A stretch of 64,000 nucleotides of DNA from Gillisella vitis (GCA_009744235.1 WPHV01000017.1:1-64000), one strand, 5' to 3'. Positions 26,694-36,243 are shown, counted from the first letter of the stretch. Numbers and translations: made by a program. The notes: generated from the letters alone by a model not told the origin.

Positions 26694-27614
26694 ATGTCGT
26701 ATCAACTAGAGATCGGAAGCATCCGCTGCTTTGTCGTTGCCGCTGAAGAACTACATTTCCGCAGAGCCGCGATCCGACTGAACATGTCGCAGCCAACGCT
26801 CAGCCAGCAGATCAAGCGGCTTGAAGAGCTTATGGGGGTGCAACTGTTCATCCGCTCTACGCGGCGCGTGGAGCTGACGCGTGCGGGAGCATCATTCCTT
26901 GATCACGCGCGCGAGATCCTTTTGAAAATCGACGAGGCGATCCTCAATGCCAAGCTGGAAGCCGGCGGTCTCAGTCCCGGCGGAGAAGAGCTGATCGTCG
27001 GAGCGATCAGCCCGGCCACCAGTCAATTGCTCCCCTTGATCTTGAGCCGTTTCCGGCAAAGGTTTCCCAGGACTAGGCTTGTCATCAAAGAGGTCGATTC
27101 CATCGAGCTTCTGCGTGGGATCGAGCGCGGTGATTTCCATGTCGGGTTGATGCGACCGCCATCCAACAGCAATCTGGTACGGTTTCAGCACCTGTTGTCG
27201 GAACGATTTGTTGCCGTCATGCCCCGCCAATCGGTACTTGCGAGAAAAACCGCGTTGAAATTATCAGATTTCGCTGGACACGGTGTTTTCGCGCTCAAGC
27301 GCTTCGAGCTATCGTGTTTTGAGACTGTATACGAACAACTTGTCGGCGCCGGCCTGCTGATCGAGAACGACATAGCGGTCTCCGACACCAATACAGCTCT
27401 GGCCCTGGTGACTGCCGGCGTCGGGATCACATTCCTGCCGGAGTGGGTGTCTGCGATGGCCCCCGACGGCGTTGTTACCCGAGTTGTGGACGATATGTCC
27501 GTCGAAATTTCGATGGCCGTGGGCTGGAATCCAGATTGCCCGGTTCCAGGGATACTGCCTTTCGTCGAGTTTGCGACGTTGGCTGCGCAAAACCTGATTT
27601 CAGCACGAAAATAG
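26694..27614 (+). CDS. Second LysR-family transcriptional regulator
   Basis: 306 residues from the ATG with GGTGAGCGG upstream. The N-terminal winged helix (IRCFVVAAEELHFRRAAIRLNMSQPTLSQQIKRLEELMG) and the substrate-binding domain are typical of the BenM/CatR-like group of LysR proteins, unlike the OccR-type protein at 22226. It lies between nocM and the end of the convergent hyuB gene. A palindrome directly upstream could be its own operator. Its target may be hyuAB, judged by position only. Confidence 0.88.
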   Translation: MSYQLEIGSIRCFVVAAEELHFRRAAIRLNMSQPTLSQQIKRLEELMGVQLFIRSTRRVELTRAGASFLDHAREILLKIDEAILNAKLEAGGLSPGGEELIVGAISPATSQLLPLILSRFRQRFPRTRLVIKEVDSIELLRGIERGDFHVGLMRPPSNSNLVRFQHLLSERFVAVMPRQSVLARKTALKLSDFAGHGVFALKRFELSCFETVYEQLVGAGLLIENDIAVSDTNTALALVTAGVGITFLPEWVSAMAPDGVVTRVVDDMSVEISMAVGWNPDCPVPGILPFVEFATLAAQNLISARK

Positions 27615-27640
27615 CGGCGCTTGTGAAATCCTGAATGAAC

Positions 27641-27670
27641 AAGGAATGCCTCCTGGAGGAGGCATTCCTT
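27641..27670. terminator. Perfect 13-bp hairpin between convergent LysR and hyuB
   Basis: Arms 27641-27653 and 27658-27670 (AAGGAATGCCTCC / GGAGGCATTCCTT) with loop TGGA. It lies between two converging genes and can serve both directions. There is no long T run on either side. Confidence 0.75.
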
Positions 27671-27732
27671 CCAATAGTCAGATTTCTCCGCCCGCCGTAA
27701 GCTAACTGCTTACGATCACAAGACCACCGCCG

Positions 27733-29688
27733 CTACAACCGGTCGGCTTCTTCGGCGATAACTTGATCCAGTTTCACGGCATCGACCCGCTCACCTTTCG
27801 CCAACAGGCGGTGATGAACGCGATCGACGAGCTGGCTGCGGATGCGCTGTTCATAGGTCAGTGCGCGCGATGCCAGTTCCCTGCGTGTCTGCTGCGACCA
27901 CACCTGGTCCTGACGCTGGCGTACGATGCAGAAATTGAAGTCGTCTGACTTTCGGTTCCCGCGTTCGCGGCGATGTTCCGCGGTCGCCGCCTCGTCGATC
28001 TTACCGTCTCGGTCGAAGACGACAGCATAGACGTCGGCGGCCCGCTCCGGGGAAAGCATGCCGTTTTCGATCTCGCGCGCGATCGCCGCCACATCCCGCT
28101 CAAGAGGTTCGCCGAACGCCCCGCCTGTGGAACTGGTGATCCTGAGAATATCGCCCTGTCCGAGCTCCAGCACCGAGATCTTGCCGACCGGTCGCTCATC
28201 GGGTCGGCCAGGATTGACGACTGCCTTACCCAGAAGACCGATCTCTCCCCCCTTGAAGCCCCACGGCGCGAACACAAACCGGTTCAGGTTTCTGACCGTT
28301 ATGACCGCGCGATTTGACGTGTTTTCCATTTCGATTTCGAGCGCGGCGCCACTGGCGAATCTTCCCGCGCGGCGACTGTCCGGCACGAGGCGGAGCGCCC
28401 GCATGACCAGCACCGTTTCGATCTCGATGACTTCGACTGGCACGCTGCGCTGTGAGTAGCGTACTTCCGATCCGTCCAGGCCGTCAACGCCACGGCGGGC
28501 ACCGCCGCCGCCGTCGATCGTACCCACCACGTTGACACGGTCACGGCCCGTACGAGGATCGGGAGCCGAAACGACGATAACCCCGCTCATACCGCCACCG
28601 GCTGCGGCAAGGCCCTCCGGTAGTGCCTGATTGAGGCACCCCAGGATAACGTCGTAGGCGCGTGTCGCTGATGCAGCACGAGACCCGCCGGATGCGGGAT
28701 AGACCGCGTTGAGAACCGTGCCGCGCGGAGCATGGCCGTGGATCGCCCGCAAGATACCGGAGTTGCGCGGCGTCAGCGGATCAACGGTTAGGATGTAGGC
28801 GTAAAGGCACTGAATAATGTAGGGGTGGGTGGTTGCCCCCGTTACCAGGTTGTAGGCGGCCGCCAATTGCGGATCCGTGCCAGTAAAATCAACCTCGATC
28901 TCGCTGTCCTTCACCGTCATGGTCACGCTGAAATAGGCCAGCTGACCATCATGGATCCCTTCAAGATAGTCCGAGAAGGTATAGACACCGTCTCGAATCG
29001 TCCTGATCACCGCGCGGGCCTTGGTCTCCGCGTAGTTGATGACGTCCTGCATCCCCTCCTCGACACTCTCACGATCATATCGCTCGCAAAGCTCGCTCAC
29101 GCGCCGGTCCATACTCTTCAGACCCGAGATCATGGCCTGAATGTCGCCCCACAACTCGGTCGGAATTCGGCTGTTGTCCTGGAAGATCGACTTGATCGCT
29201 TCGTTCAACACCCCTCCTTCGTAGAGCTTCATTGGCCTGACACGGAGGCCCTCCTGGAATACTTCCGTGAAGGCTGGCGAGATACTTCCTGGAACGGCGC
29301 CGCCGATATCGGACGCATGGACAAATGCCCAGCCGATCGCGATCAGCTTCTCGTCGAAGAAGATCGGATAAAGCAGCGTAACGTCCATCAGGTGCGTCAC
29401 CAGACCGTCCGTGGCAAAAGGATCGTTGGTGATGATGATATCGCCTGGCTTCAGGTTCTCCCGGCCGATGGCATCCAGCGTCGGCTTCAACGGGGAGCCG
29501 ACGAAGACATTGACACCAGACAACATCGGATAAGCGAACATTTCGCCTTCGGCAGTCGCAATCGCACACTGGTAATCCTGGACGATCTTAACAAAAGTCG
29601 TGTGGGCGGTGCGGTAGATCGCGGCAGAGGCTTCTTCGGCAATCGCGTTGAAGCGATTGTTCATGACGGCAGTACGAACGGCATCCAT
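27733..29688 (-). CDS. hyuB: Hydantoinase/oxoprolinase subunit B (HyuB)
   Basis: 651 residues. HyuB proteins pair with HyuA as ATP-dependent hydrolases of cyclic amides (N-methylhydantoin, 5-oxoproline). The N-terminal region NNRFNAIAEEASAAIYRTAHTTFVKIVQDYQCAIATAEGEMFA is the HyuB signature, followed by PGDIIITNDPFATDG. A Gly-rich segment lies near 370-400. It starts three bases after the hyuA stop, so the two are coupled. Its presence next to noc genes suggests a cyclic opine substrate, for example pyronopaline. Confidence 0.9.
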   Translation of the reverse strand: MDAVRTAVMNNRFNAIAEEASAAIYRTAHTTFVKIVQDYQCAIATAEGEMFAYPMLSGVNVFVGSPLKPTLDAIGRENLKPGDIIITNDPFATDGLVTHLMDVTLLYPIFFDEKLIAIGWAFVHASDIGGAVPGSISPAFTEVFQEGLRVRPMKLYEGGVLNEAIKSIFQDNSRIPTELWGDIQAMISGLKSMDRRVSELCERYDRESVEEGMQDVINYAETKARAVIRTIRDGVYTFSDYLEGIHDGQLAYFSVTMTVKDSEIEVDFTGTDPQLAAAYNLVTGATTHPYIIQCLYAYILTVDPLTPRNSGILRAIHGHAPRGTVLNAVYPASGGSRAASATRAYDVILGCLNQALPEGLAAAGGGMSGVIVVSAPDPRTGRDRVNVVGTIDGGGGARRGVDGLDGSEVRYSQRSVPVEVIEIETVLVMRALRLVPDSRRAGRFASGAALEIEMENTSNRAVITVRNLNRFVFAPWGFKGGEIGLLGKAVVNPGRPDERPVGKISVLELGQGDILRITSSTGGAFGEPLERDVAAIAREIENGMLSPERAADVYAVVFDRDGKIDEAATAEHRRERGNRKSDDFNFCIVRQRQDQVWSQQTRRELASRALTYEQRIRSQLVDRVHHRLLAKGERVDAVKLDQVIAEEADRL

Positions 29689-29691
29689 TGA

Positions 29692-31728
29692 TCAGCTCCG
29701 GGTCATGAGGATTGCGCCAAAGGCTCCGACGCGGGCAACGAACTCTGGCGGAACGACGATCGTCGCATCACGCTGCTCGATGACGGCCGGCCCCTGGATC
29801 GCATCGTTGGGGGTGAGAGATGCGCGATCAAAGACGCGTACCTCAGGAATGAGTTTGTTGTGGAAGCGCATCGACCGAACCGTTTTGAGCGCACCGCCAG
29901 CCCCGGACGTTTCAGGTGTAGAGGGCTGAGGTATCGACATCGATCCACGCACGCGCATTCGCAGGTCGACGAATTCGACTGGCGCCGCTTTGTCGGCATG
30001 GCTGTAGATGCGTTCGTGCTCTTGGTGGAAGGCGGCATGCATTGCGGCAATGTCGTGCGCTTCGATCGCCGTATCCGGCAGCCGCACGTCAACCTGGAAG
30101 GACTGCCCGACGTAGCGCATCTCGGCCCAGCACTCGAACGTTTTCGACACGAGACGCTCCGGCGGTGCCTGCCGCGATAACCATTCGGCTCCCTGCTCGC
30201 GAAGGACCTGAAACTTCTTCGCGATGAGAGAACCATCGATATCAAGGCCGTGGACGGTTTCGAGCGCGTCGTTGCTCAAATCAGAGACAAGGCCCCCGAG
30301 GGCACAGAATACGGAAGGTGTCGCCGGCACAAGAACGCGGTTCACGCCGATCTCGGCCGCAAGGAGCGGCCCCTGGATCGCGCCAGCTCCGCCGTAAACG
30401 AGCACCGTCAGATCTTCGGGATCGACGCCCTGGCGTGCGAGATAAGGCAAGACACCGGCCACCATGTTCGAGCTTGCGACGGTGACGCACATTTCCGCGG
30501 CGCTGAGCACGTCCGTCTTGAGAGTCTCCGCAATCGGCGCCATAGCGCGTTCGGCGGCATGACGATCGAGCTGCATATCGCCGCCAAGAAGTGCTTCAGG
30601 CAAATAGCCCGCAAGTAAAAAGGCATCGGTCAGCGTGGGTTCCGTGCCGCCTCGGCTGAAGCAGGCAGGGCCAGGATGGGACCCAGCACTGCGCGGGCCG
30701 ATACGCAACACCCCGCCATCAATCGTGACGACCGAACCGCCGCCTGCGCCGATCGCCTCGATGCTGGTAACTGGCATGACAACCGGAAACTCACCCACCT
30801 CGGCCGAAGTCGAGGTCAGAGCTTCGCCATCGCGCACGAGCGAGATGTCAGTGCTGGTGCCACCCATGTCCATGGTGAGGATATTGTGTTCGCCCAAGGC
30901 GCGGCCGAGATATTGCACAGCCGTCACGCCAGACGCCGGACCCGACAGAAGCGTATGGACGGGGAAGTTGCGCGCCTCACTGGCGGCCATCGCACCACCG
31001 TTCGAGCGTGTGACGAAAAGTTGCGACCCTGGCAACCGTTCAGCCACATAAGTTTCGACCGCACCGATATACTCGTTCATCCGGCGCTTCACGAAAGCGT
31101 TGAGCACACTGACGATCGCTCTTTCGTATTCTCCGATCCGCGGCCAGATCTCGCTGGACAGGCTGACCTCGGCATCTTCGCCGACCGCTTTACGGATAGC
31201 CCGCGCGACAGCTTGTTCATGCTGCGGGTTGGCGTAGCTGTGAAGCAGCGCGACCGCATAGCCGGCAGCACCTGCGTCGGCTGCACGACGGGCAAGTGCC
31301 TCGACTGCGGCCTCGTCGATCGAGGTTCGAACCAAGCCGCCGCGCAGCAGGCGTTCCTCAACCTCGAAAACCATCTCGCGATCGATCAGCGGCCTGGTTC
31401 GGGTCTCGAACAGGTTCAGAGGGTTGCGGACGCCGATCCGCTGCAGTTCGAGCAGATCCCTGTATCCCTTCGTTACGAAGAACGCGATCTTCGGGCCTTT
31501 TCGCTCGATTACGGCATTCGTGCTGACCGTGGTGCCGTGCATGACGAAGGCTGCCTCGCCCGGCTCGGGCGCAAGCCGTTCCAGTAGTTTTTCGAATCCC
31601 TCGCGGAAACCGCTTTCGAAAGCGGGAGGAGTCGAAGGTACCTTCAGAGTGACGATCATGTCCTCTCCTTCACGCCACCCGCAAAAATCTGTGAACGTCC
31701 CACCGATATCAACGCCGATTCTAAGCAT
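29692..31728 (-). CDS. hyuA: Hydantoinase/oxoprolinase subunit A (HyuA)
   Basis: 678 residues. The actin-like ATPase fold is visible: GVDIGGTFTDF at the start (phosphate 1), MHGTTVSTNAVIERKG, TMDMGGTSTDISLV (phosphate 2) and VYGGAGAIQGPLLA. HyuA supplies the ATP-dependent step of lactam opening together with HyuB. It is the first gene of the minus-strand pair and diverges from the nox operon across 611 bp. An inverted repeat at 31885-31909 lies about 160 bp upstream of its start. Confidence 0.92.
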   Translation of the reverse strand: MLRIGVDIGGTFTDFCGWREGEDMIVTLKVPSTPPAFESGFREGFEKLLERLAPEPGEAAFVMHGTTVSTNAVIERKGPKIAFFVTKGYRDLLELQRIGVRNPLNLFETRTRPLIDREMVFEVEERLLRGGLVRTSIDEAAVEALARRAADAGAAGYAVALLHSYANPQHEQAVARAIRKAVGEDAEVSLSSEIWPRIGEYERAIVSVLNAFVKRRMNEYIGAVETYVAERLPGSQLFVTRSNGGAMAASEARNFPVHTLLSGPASGVTAVQYLGRALGEHNILTMDMGGTSTDISLVRDGEALTSTSAEVGEFPVVMPVTSIEAIGAGGGSVVTIDGGVLRIGPRSAGSHPGPACFSRGGTEPTLTDAFLLAGYLPEALLGGDMQLDRHAAERAMAPIAETLKTDVLSAAEMCVTVASSNMVAGVLPYLARQGVDPEDLTVLVYGGAGAIQGPLLAAEIGVNRVLVPATPSVFCALGGLVSDLSNDALETVHGLDIDGSLIAKKFQVLREQGAEWLSRQAPPERLVSKTFECWAEMRYVGQSFQVDVRLPDTAIEAHDIAAMHAAFHQEHERIYSHADKAAPVEFVDLRMRVRGSMSIPQPSTPETSGAGGALKTVRSMRFHNKLIPEVRVFDRASLTPNDAIQGPAVIEQRDATIVVPPEFVARVGAFGAILMTRS

Positions 31729-31884
31729 CTGCCACTCACCCTCGCTTCTTCAGTTGGTCGGCCTGCGGGGTAGTTCGATCTATTCTGATCTGCATGAAAC
31801 CTGTCTCCGTCCCGGAATGATCATCGCGATATTTCAGCGATGAATACGCTGCTCACTCCGTTTGGAGAATTTGCATATCCCACC

Positions 31885-31909
31885 GATTGATTGGCAACGG
31901 CAATCAATC
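31885..31909. repeat. Inverted repeat upstream of hyuA
   Basis: GATTGATTG (31885-31893) and CAATCAATC (31901-31909) are perfect complements separated by 7 bp. Size and position suit a regulator-binding site for the hyuAB promoter. No T run follows. Confidence 0.5.
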
Positions 31910-32017
31910 AGAACGGATGAGACTCGCCTGCTTATAGAAACTGAGGGCGACGAAGGTGACTGAGATTAAACGGCCGCATCCTGTGGCTCGCGACGGCCAC
32001 CAGGACCGTGCCGCCTT

Positions 32018-32073
32018 CATAACATTTGGACATCGCCGCATGCCTATTACTGCCCTTGTGGCATGGACGGCGA
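32018..32073 (+). promoter_or_regulatory. Shared operator/promoter segment upstream of noxB
   Basis: This is the second copy of the segment seen at 23138-23193, in the same orientation with respect to the downstream operon. Common blocks include CATAACAT, CGCATGC, TATTACT and CCCTTG. It lies about 270 bp before noxB. Joint control of uptake (noc) and oxidation (nox) by one opine-sensing LysR protein is the natural reading. Confidence 0.65.
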
Positions 32074-32339
32074 CGCCTTATCCCTAAGCGGGAAGGCAAG
32101 AATTCCAAGATAGCTAGATCTGCAATCGACCCGCTTCACATGGTGATCATCTGTTCAAGACTGATGAAACCGAAGCAAAGAAGGTCCTCAAAACTTGGCC
32201 GTCAAACGGCGCCATCTGGACACACTGTATAGCCGACCGCACGAGGATTGAAGGATGCGTCTGGCTCATTGGGGGCTAATGGCCACGGATCGAACGTTTC
32301 GCACCGGGCACGGAAGCCTTCGTATTGTGAGAAGGTTAA

Positions 32340-33458
32340 ATGGATCACGAGTTCGAGACAGCCATTGTTGGCGGCGGCGTAGTGGGCGCCGCAATTGGAT
32401 ACGGGTTAGCCAAGTTGGGGCGCCGGGTGATCATCATCGATGGCGCGGACGATGCGCTGCGTGCGTCCCGAACGAATTTCGGCCTGATCTGGGTTCAGGG
32501 CAAGGGCGACGAATATCCTGAATATCATCGCATCACACGGCAAAGCGCTGAGCTGTGGCCCGGTTTTGCATCCGAGTTGAAAGAACTGACAGGTGTCGAC
32601 GTGGAGTACCGCCGCAACGGTGGTTTGCTCTTCTGTGCGTCGGAAGCTCAGGCGGAAGAAGAAAAAGCGATCGGCGAGAAGATGGCTGCCATTCATCCTG
32701 ACTATCGCTTCGAGATGCTGGAGCGCTCGCGCATCGAGCGCATGCTTCCCGACATCCGTCTCGGGCCGAAGGTGTGTTCGGCGTCGTTCAGTCATATGGA
32801 CGGTGACGTCAATCCTCTGCTGGTCCTTCGCGCTATGCTGGACGGATTTGTGCGCCTCGGTGGAACCTTGATGACGGGCGAACACGTCGACAGCATCGCG
32901 CCCACGCTTGGCGGCTTCCGACTGGCGACGGATGGCCTCACGATAGAGGCGGAGCGGGTGATTATTGCAGCGGGAAATGACTCCATGGCTTTTGCCAAGA
33001 GCCTGGACCTTCCGCTTCTGCTCGTCCCGGAAAAGGGGCAGCTTCTCATCACGGAACGGGTCGCCCCGGTTTTCCCTTACGCCGCCAGCGGTATCCGTCA
33101 GACCATGACGGGCACGTTTCAGCTCGGCGTTACGAATGAACGTGTGGGCCGGTCTACCGACGTGACAGCTGCCGGCGCACGTCATATCGCCAATCGCGCG
33201 ATCAATGTGATGCCTGACGTCGGCGCTTTGCGTGTCATACGACAGTGGGCGGGACTACGCGTGCTCACCCCGGACGGGGTGCCTGTCTACGATCGGTCGC
33301 GGCAATACCCAGGTATCCACGTCGTCGCATGCCATTCCGGCGTCACCCTTGCCGCTCTGCATGCAGGTCCTTTTGCCGAATGGTTGGCAGCCGGTGGAAG
33401 GGAGCCATCCTACGACGCTTTCCGCGGCAGCAGATTCAAGATGGGAATCGCGGCGTGA
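32340..33458 (+). CDS. noxB: Opine oxidase subunit B (NoxB, FAD-dependent)
   Basis: 372 residues. It is a DadA-like FAD oxidoreductase, with the dinucleotide motif AIVGGGVVGAAIGYGLAKLG at about 8-27 and the C-terminal GIHVVACHSGVTLAALHAGPFAEWL. In Ti plasmids NoxB/OoxB is the catalytic subunit that oxidises the opine to arginine and an oxo acid. It resembles HcnC of hydrogen cyanide synthase. It is the first gene of the operon and overlaps the next gene by four bases (GTGA). Confidence 0.9.
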   Translation: MDHEFETAIVGGGVVGAAIGYGLAKLGRRVIIIDGADDALRASRTNFGLIWVQGKGDEYPEYHRITRQSAELWPGFASELKELTGVDVEYRRNGGLLFCASEAQAEEEKAIGEKMAAIHPDYRFEMLERSRIERMLPDIRLGPKVCSASFSHMDGDVNPLLVLRAMLDGFVRLGGTLMTGEHVDSIAPTLGGFRLATDGLTIEAERVIIAAGNDSMAFAKSLDLPLLLVPEKGQLLITERVAPVFPYAASGIRQTMTGTFQLGVTNERVGRSTDVTAAGARHIANRAINVMPDVGALRVIRQWAGLRVLTPDGVPVYDRSRQYPGIHVVACHSGVTLAALHAGPFAEWLAAGGREPSYDAFRGSRFKMGIAA

Positions 33459-33748
33459 CGAGTGAAATTCTCTTTCCCTCCGGCCAAGCCGTGGAAATCA
33501 CCGTCGACGGTCGTCTCGTGACCGCTCGCGATGGAGAGCCTCTGGCCGCCGTCTTTCTGCGTCTGGACGACATCCATACGCGGACCTCCTTTCCTTCCGC
33601 CCAGCCCAGGGCGCCCTACTGCATGATGGGCGTCTGTTTCGAATGTGTCGTGCACGTCGAAGACATCGGCACGATCCGAAGCTGTCAGCAAACGGTTCAC
33701 GCCGGCATGAGGGTCGAACGCCATGACCATCCGAAGAGGCTGAAATGA
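33455..33748 (+). CDS. Small [2Fe-2S] subunit of the opine oxidase (HcnA-like)
   Basis: 97 residues from the GTG that overlaps the noxB stop. The cysteines lie in YCMMGVCFECVVHV and RSCQQTV, the pattern of small ferredoxin-like subunits such as HcnA. The gene lies between noxB and noxA and overlaps both by four bases, so the three products are expected in one complex that passes electrons to the respiratory chain. Confidence 0.85.
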   Translation: MTSEILFPSGQAVEITVDGRLVTARDGEPLAAVFLRLDDIHTRTSFPSAQPRAPYCMMGVCFECVVHVEDIGTIRSCQQTVHAGMRVERHDHPKRLK

Positions 33749-35163
33749 ACCATCATTCGAGCGCCGACCTGTTGATCGTCGGAGCCGGCCCCGCTGGCAT
33801 GGCCGCAGCGAGGCGCGCTGTGCGCGGAGGCCTATCCGTCATCGTGCTGGATTCGCAATCACAGCCTGGAGGTCAGATCTGGCGCAATGCCGGCCGCAAC
33901 GCTACAAGCCCAATCATAAACGTTCTGGGGGCGGAATATCGACGCGGCGTCCGGCAAGTCGAAGCATTTCTGGCCTGTGGCGCCGACTACATCCCGGATG
34001 CTCAGGTAAGCAGGCTCAGCCAAGGTTGGACGGTGGAATACGTCTGGGGCGGAGAAATTCGCTCCGTCAGGGGACGGCATCTCTTGCTCGCTACGGGCGC
34101 ACAGGAACGCCCGGTTCCGTTCACCGGCTGGACACTACCCGGCGTCATGACGGTCGGCGCCGCACAGATTCTCCTTAAGACGGCCGGCCAATTGCCACAG
34201 GGGCCAGTTGCCGTGGTCGGGAGCGGACCCCTTCCCCTACTATACATGCAGCAGATGCGGCTCGCTGGGACAAAGCCCGTCGCTTATCTCGATACGACCC
34301 CTCGGGGTCTCATCAGCCGTTCGCTGCGCGGTTTTCGCGGGGCGCTTCAGGAGACCGGCCAAATCCTGAAAGGGATTGGCTGGTTACCGCAGTTCAGTGG
34401 CGTTCGGCACGTACGCAACGTGGTCAAAATCAGCGCCAAAGGAAGCGGACGACTGGAAACTGTACGGTTCGAAACTTCAAACGGAAGGTCCGACCGATTG
34501 GAGGTCAAATCCCTTCTTGTTCACGAGGGGCTGGTGCCAAGCCATCAGTTGGCGGTGTCGGTCGGCGCGCAACTGATGTGGGATGTCGGCCAGTCAGCGT
34601 TCCGGCTTGAGCGCGACGAGTGGATGAACGCAGGTCCGGACGGACTGTACATAGCCGGGGACGGTGCGCGGATCGGAGGCGCCGTCAATGCCGAGATCGA
34701 GGGAGAGATCGCCGCGATCGGCGTCCTTCTTCGTGACGGCGCCCTGACGGCCGCTCAGGCGGATACCGAGACAAAACCGCTGAGAGCACAGCATGGCCGG
34801 CAAAAGTCGTTCCGGCGATTTCTGGATGGGGCCTACCCGCCGAATATTGCGCGGACCCCGCCGGACGACGCAACGATCGTCTGCCGGTGCGAGGAGTTGA
34901 GCGCGGGCGTGTTGAGGGAAGCTGCTGTCCGTGGCGCTTGCCGAGGCCCTAACCAGCTGAAGAGTTTTACGCGCGCGGGCATGGGTCCCTGTCAGGGAAG
35001 GCAGTGCGGCTACCCGGTGCACGAACTGGTGAAGTCAGTCGCCGGGCTGACCGCCGGCGAGGTCGGCCTGTTCAATCCGCGGCCTCCCTTCGTTCCATTA
35101 ACGGTGTCGATGCTGGCAGCTCAGCAGGCCGAGGAAGTCGTTTCAGCGTCGACACATGAGTGA
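33745..35163 (+). CDS. noxA: Opine oxidase subunit A (NoxA)
   Basis: 472 residues. A pyridine-nucleotide-disulfide-type oxidoreductase fold (LIVGAGPAGMAAARRAV at about 10-26; VAVVGSGPLPLLYMQQM near 153) is followed by a C-terminal BFD-like [2Fe-2S] domain with Cys in IVCRCEE and GPCQGRQCG (about 376-425). It resembles HcnB and OoxA. It overlaps the small subunit by four bases. Together with NoxB it forms the membrane-associated opine oxidase. Confidence 0.9.
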   Translation: MNHHSSADLLIVGAGPAGMAAARRAVRGGLSVIVLDSQSQPGGQIWRNAGRNATSPIINVLGAEYRRGVRQVEAFLACGADYIPDAQVSRLSQGWTVEYVWGGEIRSVRGRHLLLATGAQERPVPFTGWTLPGVMTVGAAQILLKTAGQLPQGPVAVVGSGPLPLLYMQQMRLAGTKPVAYLDTTPRGLISRSLRGFRGALQETGQILKGIGWLPQFSGVRHVRNVVKISAKGSGRLETVRFETSNGRSDRLEVKSLLVHEGLVPSHQLAVSVGAQLMWDVGQSAFRLERDEWMNAGPDGLYIAGDGARIGGAVNAEIEGEIAAIGVLLRDGALTAAQADTETKPLRAQHGRQKSFRRFLDGAYPPNIARTPPDDATIVCRCEELSAGVLREAAVRGACRGPNQLKSFTRAGMGPCQGRQCGYPVHELVKSVAGLTAGEVGLFNPRPPFVPLTVSMLAAQQAEEVVSASTHE

Positions 35164-35243
35164 TCGTTCGGCCATCGCCACAGCGTGGTGACCAAAGTTG
35201 CAGTCAAGAAATGAACGCCTCGCGGCGTTGCAAGGAGAATGAG

Positions 35244-36167
35244 TTGAAGACGTGCCAAATCCTGGGAGCCCCCGTTCAAAGCGGCGCATCCCAACCTGGA
35301 TGCCTGATGGGACCTGATGCGTTTCGGACTGCCGGCTTAACGCAGGTTTTGACGGAGCTGGGCTGGCTTGTCACCGATCTCGGAGATGCGACACCGACGG
35401 TCGAACCCGAACTCAGCCACGCCAATTCCGCGGTGAAGAACCTCGATGCTCTGGTGGGATGGACGCGCAGTCTGTCCCAGAAAGCTCTGGAGATGGCCCG
35501 CAGCTGTGATCTTCCGGTCTTTCTCGGCGGCGATCATTCAATGTCTGCTGGCACCGTTTCCGGGGTGGCCCAACGAGCAGCCGAGCTCGGCAAGGAGCAA
35601 TTCGTCCTTTGGCTGGACGCGCATACAGACCTGCATAGCCTCCACACGACCGCGAGCGGCAATCTCCATGGGACTCCTGTAGCATACTATACGGGCCAAT
35701 CCGGCTTCGAGGGGCTGCCGCCGCTGGCCGCGCCTGTGAATCCGCGCAACGTATCGATGATGGGGATCCGGTCCGTCGACCCGGAAGAGAGGCGCCGGGT
35801 TGCCGAGACCGGTATCGAAGTCGCCGACATGCGGGTTCTGGACGAACAAGGGGTCGTACGCCCGCTCGAAGCTTTTCTTGACCGCGTAAGTAAGGTCAGC
35901 GGCAGATTGCACGTCAGTCTTGATGTCGATTTCCTCGATCCCGCGATCGCGCCAGCGGTGGGCACGACCGTGCCCGGCGGGGCGACCTTCCGGGAAGCCC
36001 ACCTCATCATGGAGATGCTCCATGACAGCGGCCTCGTCACCTCGCTTGACCTGGCGGAGCTCAATCCTTTTCTGGACGAGAGGGGGCGCACTGCCCGCCT
36101 CATGACGGATCTTACCGCGAGCCTGTTCGGCCGGCGCGTGTTCGACAGGGTGACAACAGCATTTTGA
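35244..36167 (+). CDS. Arginase
   Basis: 307 residues. It hydrolyses arginine to ornithine and urea, the second step of nopaline breakdown. The manganese-site motifs are all present: GGDHS, WLDAHTDLH and SLDVDFLDP. The start TTG at 35244 follows AAGGAG with six bases of spacing. Upstream in-frame starts exist (35160, 35211) but have poorer sites and would extend the protein beyond the conserved start TCQILGAPVQSGA. It is the equivalent of arginase genes in noc and arc regions. Confidence 0.92.
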   Translation: MKTCQILGAPVQSGASQPGCLMGPDAFRTAGLTQVLTELGWLVTDLGDATPTVEPELSHANSAVKNLDALVGWTRSLSQKALEMARSCDLPVFLGGDHSMSAGTVSGVAQRAAELGKEQFVLWLDAHTDLHSLHTTASGNLHGTPVAYYTGQSGFEGLPPLAAPVNPRNVSMMGIRSVDPEERRRVAETGIEVADMRVLDEQGVVRPLEAFLDRVSKVSGRLHVSLDVDFLDPAIAPAVGTTVPGGATFREAHLIMEMLHDSGLVTSLDLAELNPFLDERGRTARLMTDLTASLFGRRVFDRVTTAF

Positions 36168-36243
36168 CCACCGGGTGCGGCCCGGTGCTATCGAGGTTTG
36201 CCTCTCGCATCGAGACAAACCCTTCGAAACCAGGAGGAAGAAC

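Larger units (their letters stand above)
31729..32339. other. Divergent regulatory region between hyuA and noxB
   Basis: 611 bp without a credible gene. It holds an inverted repeat at 31885-31909, a smaller 7-bp one near 31818-31840, and the LysR-type segment at 32018-32073. The remaining 270 bp before noxB would be a long leader with no recognised structure. Confidence 0.6.

Noticed and set aside
28825..29691. 288-residue plus-strand open frame
   Set aside because: It is antisense to hyuB, which has the family signature and a coupled start with hyuA.
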